Of a stretch of 64,000 nucleotides of DNA, positions 1 to 7,614 are shown one piece after another. A program made the position numbers and the translations under genes. Source of the stretch: DASZBR01 sp035943935 (GTDB lineage Bacteria; Pseudomonadota; Gammaproteobacteria; DASZBR01); contig DASZBR010000006.1 in NCBI GenBank assembly GCA_035943935.1, forward strand, positions 124,001-188,000, in the 5' to 3' direction. Each line of letters opens with the position of its first letter. The stretch's first letter is position 1. The notes beneath the pieces were generated by a model. It was not told where the DNA came from. It did not search any database and worked only from the letters and a program-made list of their open reading frames with translations.

Positions 1-754
1 CCCGGATAAATTTCGTGTGTCAGGTCGTGGCGAATTACACCTTTCCATTTTAATCGAAACGATGCGTCGTGAAGGTTATGAATTATGTATTGCGCGCCCA
101 GAAGTCATCATGAAAGAAGTGGAAGGCGAAACCTGTGAACCTTATGAGACTTTAACAGTCGATGTTGAAGAAACTCATCAAGGGACTATTATGGAAAAAT
201 TAGGTTCACGTCGCGGAAAATTACTCGACATGATGCCAGATGGAAAAGGGCGTGTGCGAATTGAATATATGATTCCTGCGCGAGGATTAATTGGATTCAG
301 AACAGAATTCATGACATCAACGTCAGGCACAGGATTATTGCACCATAATTTTGATCATTATGGTCCTGCAGCAAAAGGCGAAGTTGGTCATCGACAAAAT
401 GGCGTATTAATTGCGAATGCCGTGGGTGTTGCTGCTGCGTTTGCGATATTTAATTTACAAGAACGTGGTCGCATGATTATTGGTCCACAAACTGAAGTGT
501 ACGAAGGAATGTTGGTTGGTATTCACTCAAGAGATAATGATTTAGTTGTAAATATTTCAAAGGGCAAACAATTAACAAATATGCGTGCATCGGGATCAGA
601 TGAAAGTATTATTCTCACTCCGCCCATTCAATTCAGCTTAGAACAAGCGTTAGAATTTATTGAAGATGATGAATTAGTCGAAGTCACGCCGGCGACGATT
701 AGACTTCGTAAGAAATTCTTGAAAGAAGTTGATCGAAAGCGGTATGAGAGATAA
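1..754 (+). CDS. typA: GTPase TypA/BipA, C-terminal part (5' end outside window)
   Basis: The open frame runs in from the left edge (codons in phase with base 2) and gives about 250 residues of the ribosome-associated translational GTPase TypA/BipA. Visible are the end of the EF-G-like domain (VSGRGELHLSIL, MRREGYEL), the domain V segment GKGRVRIEYMIPARGLIGFR and the BipA-specific C-terminal domain (QERGRMIIGPQTEVYEGMLVG, then NLTNMRASG-type residues around 190). TypA acts in 50S assembly and stress or cold adaptation. The GTP-binding domain lies upstream of the window. The gene converges with the HlyD-type gene, whose stop is only a few bases away. The identification is firm. Confidence 0.95.
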   Translation, partial: PDKFRVSGRGELHLSILIETMRREGYELCIARPEVIMKEVEGETCEPYETLTVDVEETHQGTIMEKLGSRRGKLLDMMPDGKGRVRIEYMIPARGLIGFRTEFMTSTSGTGLLHHNFDHYGPAAKGEVGHRQNGVLIANAVGVAAAFAIFNLQERGRMIIGPQTEVYEGMLVGIHSRDNDLVVNISKGKQLTNMRASGSDESIILTPPIQFSLEQALEFIEDDELVEVTPATIRLRKKFLKEVDRKRYER

Positions 755-759
755 TTTAT

Positions 760-1611
760 TTAATGGGTGTTAACGGTCACCGTACCGCTAGCACCCATTC
801 TTAATGGATACTTCGGATCAGGATTCACAAAATCTACTCTTACTGGAAAGCGCTGTGTCACTTTCACCCAATTTCCTGTGGCATCTTCAGGCGGTAATAA
901 TGAAAAGACAGCGCCACTTCCACGACTCACACCTTGCACAATACCCTTAAAAGTAATACCCGGATATATATCGATGCTAATTTTTGCTGATTGACCCGAT
1001 TTAATTCGGCCTAAGTCAGTCTCTTTAAAATTGGCATTGATCCACCACTCTTTATTTTCAACTAACGCAAATTGTGGAGTCGTCGCTTGTATGACTTGGC
1101 CTTGGCGTAAAATAAAATTAGTAATATAGCCATCATTCGGTGCGTAAATTTGCGTGTACAGTAAATTAATTTGTGCGGTCGCTAATTGTGCTTCAGCAAC
1201 TTTTAACGCAGCTCTTAATTGATCTAATTGTCCTTGGGCATCGTCTCCTGCTGATTTGGGGAGTGCTCCTCGTGTAACCAATGGCAATATGCGCGCCGTG
1301 TCTTTTGCTTGTGTATCTGTTTGTGCTTGAATTTGTTCAACAGTGGATTGCGCTTGTCTCAGTGCAATTTCAAATGGGTTGGGATCAATCGAAAAAAGTA
1401 ACTGACCTTTTTTTACAAATTGATGGTCAGCGACATAAATATGATCAACCCGTCCTGTGACTTGAGCGGCAACATTGACGACATCAGCTTGAATATAGGC
1501 ATCGTCGGTTGAGGGATAGTAAGTCGTATAAAGGCTGTAAAAATAGGCGAGTGTCGCGAGAAGTAAGATACTTGCGCTCACGAGCCAGAATTTTTTTGCC
1601 GTCGGGTTCAT
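760..1611 (-). CDS. HlyD/EmrA-family membrane fusion protein
   Basis: This 283-residue protein is a periplasmic adaptor of the HlyD/EmrA/AaeA type, which links an inner-membrane exporter to an outer-membrane channel. It has an N-terminal membrane anchor (about residues 7-26), the TDDAYIQADVV signature that opens the lipoyl-like half-motif, a helical hairpin rich in Gln and Ala (about 75-150), the second lipoyl half-motif (YAPNDGYITNFILRQGQ) and a beta-barrel domain. I chose the ATG at 1611 (MNPTAKKFW) because GGAG lies five bases upstream; an upstream in-frame start would add nine residues. No EmrB-like MFS partner or TolC is adjacent, so it is an orphan adaptor here. Substrate unknown. Confidence 0.85.
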   Translation of the reverse strand: MNPTAKKFWLVSASILLLATLAYFYSLYTTYYPSTDDAYIQADVVNVAAQVTGRVDHIYVADHQFVKKGQLLFSIDPNPFEIALRQAQSTVEQIQAQTDTQAKDTARILPLVTRGALPKSAGDDAQGQLDQLRAALKVAEAQLATAQINLLYTQIYAPNDGYITNFILRQGQVIQATTPQFALVENKEWWINANFKETDLGRIKSGQSAKISIDIYPGITFKGIVQGVSRGSGAVFSLLPPEDATGNWVKVTQRFPVRVDFVNPDPKYPLRMGASGTVTVNTH

Positions 1612-1694
1612 CAACACTCCAGAATACACTGCAGACAATATTATCGGGCTATACTAAAATCATGTCCAGTCATATATCAAAGGGAGAAGTGCAT

Positions 1695-2549
1695 ATGTCA
1701 GTTCAATCAAAAACAGTCAGTGTTCATGGATCAACTATGCATTATCTGAGTGAGGGGAAGGGTAAGCCTATTGTGTTTTTACATGGCGCGCCTGCTTCCA
1801 GTTATCTCTGGCGAAATATTCTTCCTAAGTTGGGTATAAAAGGCCATTGTATTGCGCCAGACTTTATTGGCATGGGGAATTCAGATAAACCAGATATTCA
1901 ATATACTATTCATGATCATATAAAATATTTTGAAGGATTTATTGATGCGTTAAAACTTAAGGATATTACTCTCGTGATGTTGGGTATGGGATCGGTGGTG
2001 GGCATGGTGTATGCAGAGAAACATCCTGAGAATATTTCGGGATTGGTTTTTATCGAATCTTTTTTACATGTTCCCAAAGATGAACAAGAAATTCCCATGT
2101 TGATCCAAGATTTAATTCCCATGATGAAAGATGAAAAAAGATTAAAAGAAATGGTCGTCGATGAAAATTATGCGCTTGAAAAATTTTTGCCAAGCTTAAC
2201 GCTTAAAAAATTATCGCCTGAAATTCTGGCGGTTTATCGCAAACCGTTTGAGACAAAAGAATCTCGTGTTGTGTTATGGCAATCCGTTTTAGAAAATCCT
2301 TTCTTTAACTCCAAAAGTCCACTAATTCCCATAATAAACGGTTATTTGCGTTGGTTGCAGACAACACACATTCCCAAATTATTACTCTATGTCGTACCTG
2401 GTTTTTTAGTCAGTATAGAAACCGTTAAGTGGTGTACGGATAATATTCCCGCATTGACTGCAGTTGATATTGGCTTTGGTTTGCATTATTTACCCGAAAC
2501 CATTCCGGATGAAATTTCCGATGCGCTTTTAGCATGGATGCCATCGTGA
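1695..2549 (+). CDS. Haloalkane-dehalogenase-like alpha/beta hydrolase lacking the catalytic Asp
   Basis: The 284-residue protein follows the haloalkane dehalogenase fold along its whole length: oxyanion region HGAPASSYLWRN (30-41), the central strand LVMLGMGSVVG (93-103), the cap, and the C-terminal IGFGLHYLPE with the catalytic His. In DhaA/LinB the central motif is HDWGS, and its Asp is the nucleophile. Here it reads LGMGS, so Asp is Gly97 and the halide-binding Trp is Met98; the second halide-binding residue (Asn of HGNP) is Ala32. The cap-side Glu and the His are kept. The start at 1695 follows AGGGAG with good spacing; longer in-frame starts lie inside the divergent gene's promoter. It is likely a pseudoenzyme or a repurposed hydrolase. 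Confidence 0.85.
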   Translation: MSVQSKTVSVHGSTMHYLSEGKGKPIVFLHGAPASSYLWRNILPKLGIKGHCIAPDFIGMGNSDKPDIQYTIHDHIKYFEGFIDALKLKDITLVMLGMGSVVGMVYAEKHPENISGLVFIESFLHVPKDEQEIPMLIQDLIPMMKDEKRLKEMVVDENYALEKFLPSLTLKKLSPEILAVYRKPFETKESRVVLWQSVLENPFFNSKSPLIPIINGYLRWLQTTHIPKLLLYVVPGFLVSIETVKWCTDNIPALTAVDIGFGLHYLPETIPDEISDALLAWMPS

Positions 2550-2682
2550 TTGACATTAATGAAAAAAGACTTGCATTCTTTTTCAAGATAAGCGTTAATA
2601 TGCCCTGATCGATTTTTCAGTGATGATGGATTGATCATTGACTTATTGTTCAACAATCAATTGATTATGAGGATATATCCAC

Positions 2683-2943
2683 ATGGCAAAGTTAGCAAAA
2701 ATCGCAGTAGCCGTAATAGCAGGTTTGGCGTTGGCTGGTTGTGCAAGCGAAGGCAGCAGTGCTTGCGGAACAGTAGCTACACCAGTTGCAGCTCCTGCAC
2801 CGATGAATGCTTGTAAGAACATGAGCTCTTGCAAACATAAAGTAAGACATCATGCAGTTAAGCATCATGCAGTTAAGCATGCTAAGAAAGAAGCAACAAA
2901 GAGCACCAGCACAAGCACAGAAACCACCACAACAACCAACTAA
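2683..2943 (+). CDS. Small Cys/His-rich lipoprotein, possible RiPP precursor for the DUF692 locus
   Basis: This 86-residue protein has a lipoprotein signal peptide (MAKLAKIAVAVIAGLALAGC, lipid Cys20), then Cys28, Cys44 and Cys50 in ACKNMSSCKHK, a His/Lys block with the unit HHAVK duplicated (residues 56-66), and a Ser/Thr/Glu tail. It is followed by a strong hairpin and then by a DUF692-DUF2063 gene pair. In that pathway family (MbnA, HvfA, BufA) a small exported Cys-bearing peptide is encoded just upstream and modified at Cys. The peptide is not DUF2282 and has no EGKCG repeats, so the assignment as substrate rests on position and composition. It could simply be a metal-binding lipoprotein. 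AGGATATATCCAC precedes the ATG. Confidence 0.75.
   Translation: MAKLAKIAVAVIAGLALAGCASEGSSACGTVATPVAAPAPMNACKNMSSCKHKVRHHAVKHHAVKHAKKEATKSTSTSTETTTTTN
2848..2877 (+). repeat. 15-bp tandem duplication inside the small lipoprotein gene
   Basis: The unit CATCATGCAGTTAAG occurs twice with no mismatch and is followed by a third CAT. It encodes the duplicated HHAVK segment of the lipoprotein. A recent in-frame slippage or duplication explains it. Confidence 0.9.
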
Positions 2944-2962
2944 AATTGATTGTTGCGGTTCA

Positions 2963-2996
2963 ATGAGGCTGATGTTAACGTCAGCCTCATTTTTAT
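2963..2996 (+). terminator. Rho-independent terminator after the small lipoprotein gene
   Basis: A perfect 10-bp stem (ATGAGGCTGA / TCAGCCTCAT) with an 8-base loop is followed by TTTTTATT. It lies between the lipoprotein gene and the DUF692 gene. It probably ends most transcripts there and lowers expression of the downstream modifying enzymes relative to the abundant small peptide, as is usual in precursor-enzyme operons. Confidence 0.85.
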
Positions 2997-3020
2997 TGAT
3001 CCCAACAGCAGTTCCTCACT

Positions 3021-3830
3021 ATGCATAAAGCACTCGGTTGTGGTTTAGGCTTACGTTCTACCTACTATCAGGAAATTCTTTCAACCTTACCTCCTGTCGA
3101 TTTCTTCGAGATTATTTCGGAGGATTATATGGTGGAGGGCGGAAATCCACTTTTCTACTTAGATAAAATTCGCGAACACTATCCGATGGTTATGCATGGC
3201 GTGTCCATGTCTATTGCGGGTACCGATCCACTTGATCAAAATTACCTTCAAAAACTTAAAGCACTAATACAGCGAGTCAATCCAGCCTGGATCTCTGATC
3301 ATTGTTGTTGGACCGGTGTGAATGGCAAAAACATGCACGATTTGTTACCCGTGCCCTATACCGAAGAAGCGCTTAACCATATTTCTAGTCGTATTCAACA
3401 GGTACAAGATTATTTAGGGCAGAGAATTGCAATAGAAAACGTCTCGTCTTATATACAATATCAACAGTCTGCTCTAACCGAATGGGAGTTTTTAAGTGCG
3501 CTCTGTAAAAAAGCGGACTGTTTATTATTATTAGATATTAATAATATTTATGTGAATAGCTTTAACCATAAATTTAACCCACATGATTTTATCAATGGCA
3601 TTCCTCAAGATCGCGTTCAGCAATTTCATTTGGCGGGTCACACGAATAAAGGCGATGTAATATTAGATACTCACGATGCGCCCATTATTGATGAAGTCTG
3701 GAAATTATTTGACGTTGCCATAAAACGCTTTGGAAATGTTTCAACCTTAATAGAGCGCGATGATCGTTTCCCGCCATTTTCAGAATTATTAGATGAGCTG
3801 GCGCAGGTGAGAAAATATGTTACTGCGTAA
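3021..3830 (+). CDS. DUF692 multinuclear iron-dependent oxidase (MbnB/HvfB-like)
   Basis: The 269-residue protein is a DUF692 (UPF0276) TIM-barrel enzyme, the family that includes MbnB, TglH and BufB, which use a two- or three-iron site to oxidise Cys in ribosomal peptides. Family motifs are present in order: GLGLRSTYY (9-17), FFEIISEDYM, MHGVSMSIAG, SDHCCWTG, AIENVSSY, LLLDINNIYVNS, FHLAGHTNKG, DTHDAPIIDEVW and LIERDDRFPPF; these carry the His, Asp and Glu iron ligands. The gene overlaps the DUF2063 partner by 14 bp, so translational coupling is likely. The natural substrate is probably the Cys-rich lipoprotein encoded just upstream. No DoxX-type gene is nearby. Confidence 0.9.
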   Translation: MHKALGCGLGLRSTYYQEILSTLPPVDFFEIISEDYMVEGGNPLFYLDKIREHYPMVMHGVSMSIAGTDPLDQNYLQKLKALIQRVNPAWISDHCCWTGVNGKNMHDLLPVPYTEEALNHISSRIQQVQDYLGQRIAIENVSSYIQYQQSALTEWEFLSALCKKADCLLLLDINNIYVNSFNHKFNPHDFINGIPQDRVQQFHLAGHTNKGDVILDTHDAPIIDEVWKLFDVAIKRFGNVSTLIERDDRFPPFSELLDELAQVRKYVTA

Positions 3831-4497
3831 ACTTCAAGAGAATTGGCAGCAAGGTGTTTTTGACGAGCAAACTGATCCCATCATGCCCTATATTATTAAC
3901 CCGGAAGATCGGGCCATGATTTATATCGATAGCTATAGAGCAAGATTAATTGAGGCGCTGGAAAAAACATTTTTGTTACTACTGGATAAAATGGGTGAAG
4001 ACGATTTTTGTGATCTTGCGCTAGAATATATTGATGCTTATCCTTCAGAATATTATTCTCTGGCTAAATTTGGACAATATTTAAGTGGTTTTCTTAAGAA
4101 AAAAAATAAATCTCAATTAGCACCGATTGCAGAAATCGATTGGGCAATCAGTCATGCGGTTGATGCGAAAACCGTTGCTGTTGTTAATCGTGATTATTTG
4201 CAAACCATCCCACAAGAAGAATGGAGTGAAGTGGTTTTTGAATTACATCCTTCGCTGACCGTCTTAGATAAATATCGTGTATATCGCAAGCAAACTCAAG
4301 TGTATTATCTTGAAATAACGGAACAAGAAAGACAGGTTTTACAATGGATTCAACAGGGATATACGTTTGGTGAAATTTGCGAAAAATTATGTGTCATAAT
4401 GTCTGAAGAAGAAGTGGTGAATTATCTGATACAGCAATTGTTGCGCTGGTTGGATGATGAATTAATCACGGCAATTACCGTCAAGGAAAAAGCATGA
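3817..4497 (+). CDS. DUF2063 partner protein (MbnC/HvfC-like)
   Basis: The 226-residue protein belongs to DUF2063, the usual companion of DUF692 enzymes that binds the leader or precursor peptide. Supporting segments are the N-terminal helix LRKLQENWQQGVFD, the NPEDRAMIYIDSYRARLIEAL motif, EYIDAYPSEYYSLAKFGQYLSGFL and a C-terminal helical part that resembles the PqqD-like wing (QERQVLQWIQQGYTFGEICEKL). It overlaps the DUF692 gene at its 5' end and accD at its 3' end (ATGA), so it bridges the RiPP pair and the accD-folC-tpiA-secG operon. Confidence in the family is good; the substrate is inferred. Confidence 0.8.
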   Translation: MLLRKLQENWQQGVFDEQTDPIMPYIINPEDRAMIYIDSYRARLIEALEKTFLLLLDKMGEDDFCDLALEYIDAYPSEYYSLAKFGQYLSGFLKKKNKSQLAPIAEIDWAISHAVDAKTVAVVNRDYLQTIPQEEWSEVVFELHPSLTVLDKYRVYRKQTQVYYLEITEQERQVLQWIQQGYTFGEICEKLCVIMSEEEVVNYLIQQLLRWLDDELITAITVKEKA

Positions 4498-5357
4498 GTT
4501 GGTTTAAAAAGTTATTACCCTCAAGAATACGCACAGAATCGGGTAAAAACCGCAAGAGCGTGCCGGAAGGATTGTGGACAAAATGTAAGGGCTGCGACGC
4601 GGTATTATATAGCACCGAACTTGAGAGTAATTTATATGTGTGCCCCAAGTGTAATTATCATGATGCAATGCCTGCGCGTGAACGCTTAGTCTCTTTATTA
4701 GATGAAAATACAGGTGTTGAGCTCGGGGAAGAGATTACCGCTGTAGATAGATTGCATTTTAAAGACAGTAAAAAATACAAAGACAGAATTGATGCTTCTG
4801 AAAAATCATCGGGCGAAAACGAAGCCATAATCATTATGGAAGGAAAAATTAAAGCATTGGAATTAGTTGTCGCTGTATTTGAATTCGCTTTTATGGGTGG
4901 CTCGATGGGAGCGGCTGTGGGTGAAAAATTTGTATTGGGTGTCAATACGGCGCTTGAAAAGAAAATTCCCTTTGTTTGTTTTTCCGCCAGTGGTGGAGCC
5001 AGAATGCAAGAAGCTTTATTTTCGCTTATGCAGATGGCGAAAACGTCTGCTGCACTGGCAAAACTTTCTGAAGCGGGACTACCTTATATTTCAGTCTTAA
5101 CTAATCCAACCATGGGTGGAGTTTCTGCGAGTTTAGCCATGTTAGGCGATATTATTATTGCCGAACCACAGGCTTTAATTGGTTTTGCCGGCCCCCGTGT
5201 TATAGAACAAACCGTCCGTGCAACTTTACCCGAAGGTTTTCAGCGCAGTGAGTTTTTATTAGAACACGGTGCGATTGATATGATTGTGAATCGCGCGGAC
5301 ATGCGTGAATCTCTAGCAAAAACCTTATCAAAATTGTTACACCATGCTCCACTCTAA
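4494..5357 (+). CDS. accD: Acetyl-CoA carboxylase carboxyltransferase subunit beta
   Basis: AccD (287 aa) forms the carboxyltransferase of acetyl-CoA carboxylase with AccA and makes malonyl-CoA for fatty acid synthesis. The four-Cys zinc ribbon is visible (CKGCDAVLYSTELES...CPKC, about residues 24-46), followed by the crotonase-like domain with GGSMGAAVGEKF, FSASGGARMQEALFSLMQM and PTMGGVSASLAMLGD. Length is near the family norm. The ATG overlaps the upstream stop (ATGA), and the 3' end overlaps folC by 14 bp. Confidence 0.97.
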   Translation: MSWFKKLLPSRIRTESGKNRKSVPEGLWTKCKGCDAVLYSTELESNLYVCPKCNYHDAMPARERLVSLLDENTGVELGEEITAVDRLHFKDSKKYKDRIDASEKSSGENEAIIIMEGKIKALELVVAVFEFAFMGGSMGAAVGEKFVLGVNTALEKKIPFVCFSASGGARMQEALFSLMQMAKTSAALAKLSEAGLPYISVLTNPTMGGVSASLAMLGDIIIAEPQALIGFAGPRVIEQTVRATLPEGFQRSEFLLEHGAIDMIVNRADMRESLAKTLSKLLHHAPL

Positions 5358-6426
5358 ACCCGTTATCACTGTCACGGGAACTAATGGCAAAGGATCAACA
5401 GTCGCTTTCTGTGAAGCCATATTATTAGCCGCGGGATATAAAATTGGCGCCTATTATTCTCCCCATGTATTTCATTCGAGTGAAAGAGTAAAAATAAATA
5501 ACAAGCCTATTTCTTTGCTTGATTCAGAAAACTTTACTTTTCAAGAAATCACACATAAAGCCATTGAATTATTTAATCAGTCTGATTTGGATGCACTCGT
5601 GTTGGAAGTGGGTATTGGCGGAAGATTAGATGCGGTTAATTTATTAGTCGAGCCAGATGTTTCTGTTATAACGAATATAGATTTCGATCATCAAGATAAA
5701 TTGGGTCATACACGAGAAGAAATTGGCTTAGAAAAAGCGTATGTCTATAGGCCGAATAAACCCAGTATTTATGGTTCTGAATATATACCTGAATCTGTCA
5801 TAAATTACGCTCAAAAAATAAATGCTAGATTATTGAGATATAAACAAGCTTTTGATTATAAAGTTTATGAAAATCATTGGGAGTTTTTTAGTAATAATAA
5901 AGAGATTAATTATAAAAATTTGCCTATACCCTATTTGACATTACACGATGCAGCCATAGCACTGGAAGCTCTCAGCCATTTTCCCTTAAAAATATCTCTC
6001 GAAAATATTCAGCAGGGATTAAAGTCAGCTTATTTGCCGGGAAGATTTAAAGTTATCTCTAAGCCAGTTTTGCAAATATTCGATGTTGCCCACAATCCAA
6101 GCTCTGCGGTATTACTTTCTCAGAAATTAGCAAAATTACCGTGCGAGGGAAAAACGATTGGCGTAGTGGGTATGCTGAAAGATAAAGATATCCCCGGAAC
6201 CCTTAAGCCGCTGATTAATGTCGTGGATGATTGGATGGTGGGGAGTTTGGATGATCCACGTGGCGCGACCTGTGATCAGGTTGGAGCTTATTTACCTAAT
6301 AGCGTATTATTTCAGGATATTCATGAGGCCTATCAAGCCGCCTTAAAATTAGCCGGACCGAAAGATAGAGTGGTTATTTTTGGGTCATTTAGAACCGTAG
6401 GAGCGTTATGTCCCGACAGAAGTTAA
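5344..6426 (+). CDS. folC: Bifunctional folylpolyglutamate / dihydrofolate synthase, short form
   Basis: FolC adds glutamate to dihydropteroate and folates. The P-loop ITVTGTNGKGST comes at residue 8, followed by YYSPHVFHSSERVKIN, LEVGIGGRLDAVN, DFDHQDKLG, the ligase Lys region, LPGRFKVI, DVAHNPSS and GMLKDKDIPGTLKP. At 360 residues it is shorter than most FolC proteins (about 420). The roughly 45-residue N-terminal helix-loop before the P-loop is missing, because the start lies inside accD, and about 20 residues after SERVKIN are also absent. The 3' end overlaps tpiA by 19 bp. Core catalytic motifs are intact, so it is probably functional. Confidence 0.9.
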   Translation: MLHSKPVITVTGTNGKGSTVAFCEAILLAAGYKIGAYYSPHVFHSSERVKINNKPISLLDSENFTFQEITHKAIELFNQSDLDALVLEVGIGGRLDAVNLLVEPDVSVITNIDFDHQDKLGHTREEIGLEKAYVYRPNKPSIYGSEYIPESVINYAQKINARLLRYKQAFDYKVYENHWEFFSNNKEINYKNLPIPYLTLHDAAIALEALSHFPLKISLENIQQGLKSAYLPGRFKVISKPVLQIFDVAHNPSSAVLLSQKLAKLPCEGKTIGVVGMLKDKDIPGTLKPLINVVDDWMVGSLDDPRGATCDQVGAYLPNSVLFQDIHEAYQAALKLAGPKDRVVIFGSFRTVGALCPDRS

Positions 6427-7166
6427 TCATGGGCAATTGGAAAATGAATGGGGACAAAGCGACCCTTCATGCGCTCATACAACACATCAAAGCCATCAAA
6501 CCCACTCCTAAATCAGAGGTCGTGGTTTTTCCGCCCTATGTTTATCTTGAGAAAGCTGTCTGGGAGCTCAGAAATTCAGAGATTCAATTGGGGGCCCAAG
6601 ACGTCAGTCAATATGATAACGGCGCTTATACTGGCGAAATTTCAGGCAGTATGCTAACTGATATAGGCTGTAAATATGTCTTAATAGGCCATTCTGAGCG
6701 ACGTCATGTGATGGGCGAAACCGATGAGATGATTGGTCACAAGGTTATCAAAGCATTTCAAGCGGGCCTGAAACCCGTCTTATGTGTAGGCGAAACACAG
6801 GAAGAACATCTCGCCCATCGCACCGAACAAATAGTATTGGCGCAATTAGAGAGTGTGTTAAACTTGCGCGCCGTAGCTGACTATTTACCCCAAATGATTG
6901 TCGCATATGAACCCGTTTGGGCGATTGGCACAGGCTTAACTGCAACGCCGTTAGAAGCACAAAAAGTACATTTAATGTTACGCGAAGCATTAGGTGAAAA
7001 AAATAAAGCATTAGCAGAACATGTGCCCATTGTGTACGGCGGCAGTGTCAAAGCAAGTAATGCAAAACATTTATTTGAGATGCCAGATATTGATGGTGCG
7101 TTGATTGGAGGCGCATCGTTAAATGGTGAAGAATTTCATGCCATCTGTCGGATGGTGGAGTTTTAA
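6408..7166 (+). CDS. tpiA: Triosephosphate isomerase
   Basis: TpiA (252 aa) interconverts glyceraldehyde-3-phosphate and DHAP. The start GNWKMNG has Asn and Lys of the active site, GHSERR has the electrophilic His, AYEPVWAIGTG has the catalytic Glu, and YGGSVKASN plus DGALIGGASL form the phosphate-binding loops. Normal length. The ATG lies 19 bp upstream of the folC stop, and secG follows after 3 bp. Confidence 0.98.
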   Translation: MSRQKLIMGNWKMNGDKATLHALIQHIKAIKPTPKSEVVVFPPYVYLEKAVWELRNSEIQLGAQDVSQYDNGAYTGEISGSMLTDIGCKYVLIGHSERRHVMGETDEMIGHKVIKAFQAGLKPVLCVGETQEEHLAHRTEQIVLAQLESVLNLRAVADYLPQMIVAYEPVWAIGTGLTATPLEAQKVHLMLREALGEKNKALAEHVPIVYGGSVKASNAKHLFEMPDIDGALIGGASLNGEEFHAICRMVEF

Positions 7167-7169
7167 AAC

Positions 7170-7508
7170 ATGCAAGAATTGATTTTGATGATTCACCTTA
7201 TCGTTGCTTTATTATTAATTGTATTAATTTTAATGCAGCGTGGTAAGGGTTCGGATGTTGGCGCTGCCTTCGGTAGTGGTGCGTCAAATACTATTTTTGG
7301 AAGCGCAGGCACAACGTCATTTTTAGTCAAATTAATTTCTATATTAGTTGCGGTATTTTTTACCTCGAGTTTGGTGCTGAATTATTTAATGGCACATACC
7401 GTAAAAGAAGAACAATTGGCGAATACGCCAAAAGTATTATTGCAACAACAGCAGCAAGCGCAGCAAAATCAGCAACAGCAACAAACGCAACAACAGTCAC
7501 AGAAATAA
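7170..7508 (+). CDS. secG: Protein translocase subunit SecG
   Basis: SecG (112 aa) is the small SecYEG subunit. It has two membrane helices (about residues 1-21 and 50-72) flanking the conserved cytosolic loop MQRGKGSDVGAAFGSGASNTIFGSAGTTSFL. The C-terminal tail from about residue 90 is almost all Gln (QQQQQAQQNQQQQQTQQQ), a low-complexity extension known in gammaproteobacterial SecG. The stop codon directly abuts the tRNA-Leu gene, so the message must be processed at that point. Confidence 0.95.
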   Translation: MQELILMIHLIVALLLIVLILMQRGKGSDVGAAFGSGASNTIFGSAGTTSFLVKLISILVAVFFTSSLVLNYLMAHTVKEEQLANTPKVLLQQQQQAQQNQQQQQTQQQSQK

Positions 7509-7593
7509 GCCGATGTGGTGGAATTGGTAGACACGCTACCTTGAGGTGGTAGTGGGTAAAACCGTGCCGGTTCGAGTCCGGCCATCGGTACCA
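7509..7593 (+). tRNA. tRNA-Leu (anticodon GAG)
   Basis: The cloverleaf can be drawn by hand: acceptor GCCGATG pairs with CATCGGT (one G-U), discriminator A, CCA encoded. The D arm contains GTGGAATTGGTAGACAC; the anticodon stem CTACC/GGTAG holds loop TTGAGGT with anticodon GAG; there is a long variable arm (TGGGTAAAACCGT) typical of class II leucine tRNA; and the T arm is GCCGG-TTCGAGT-CCGGC. It starts one base after the secG stop and a run of seven T follows CCA. The secG / tRNA-Leu / nuoA arrangement is common in gammaproteobacteria. Confidence 0.97.
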
Positions 7594-7614
7594 TTTTTTT
7601 AAAAGGTTGACGGT

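Noticed and set aside
762..799. Inverted repeat AATGGGTG / CACCCATT as typA terminator
   Set aside because: The 22-base loop is long, no T run follows, and it is within HlyD coding sequence.
1509..1694. N-terminal extension of the dehalogenase-like gene
   Set aside because: The extra codons overlap the divergent HlyD-type gene, and the ATG at 1695 has the only good ribosome site.
2550..2682. TTGACA at 2550 as -35 of the small lipoprotein promoter
   Set aside because: No acceptable -10 hexamer is found 16-18 bp downstream, so I did not list a promoter.
2631..2880. Alternative ORFs on both strands over the small lipoprotein gene
   Set aside because: They lack ribosome sites, and the lipoprotein frame has signal peptide, lipobox and downstream terminator.
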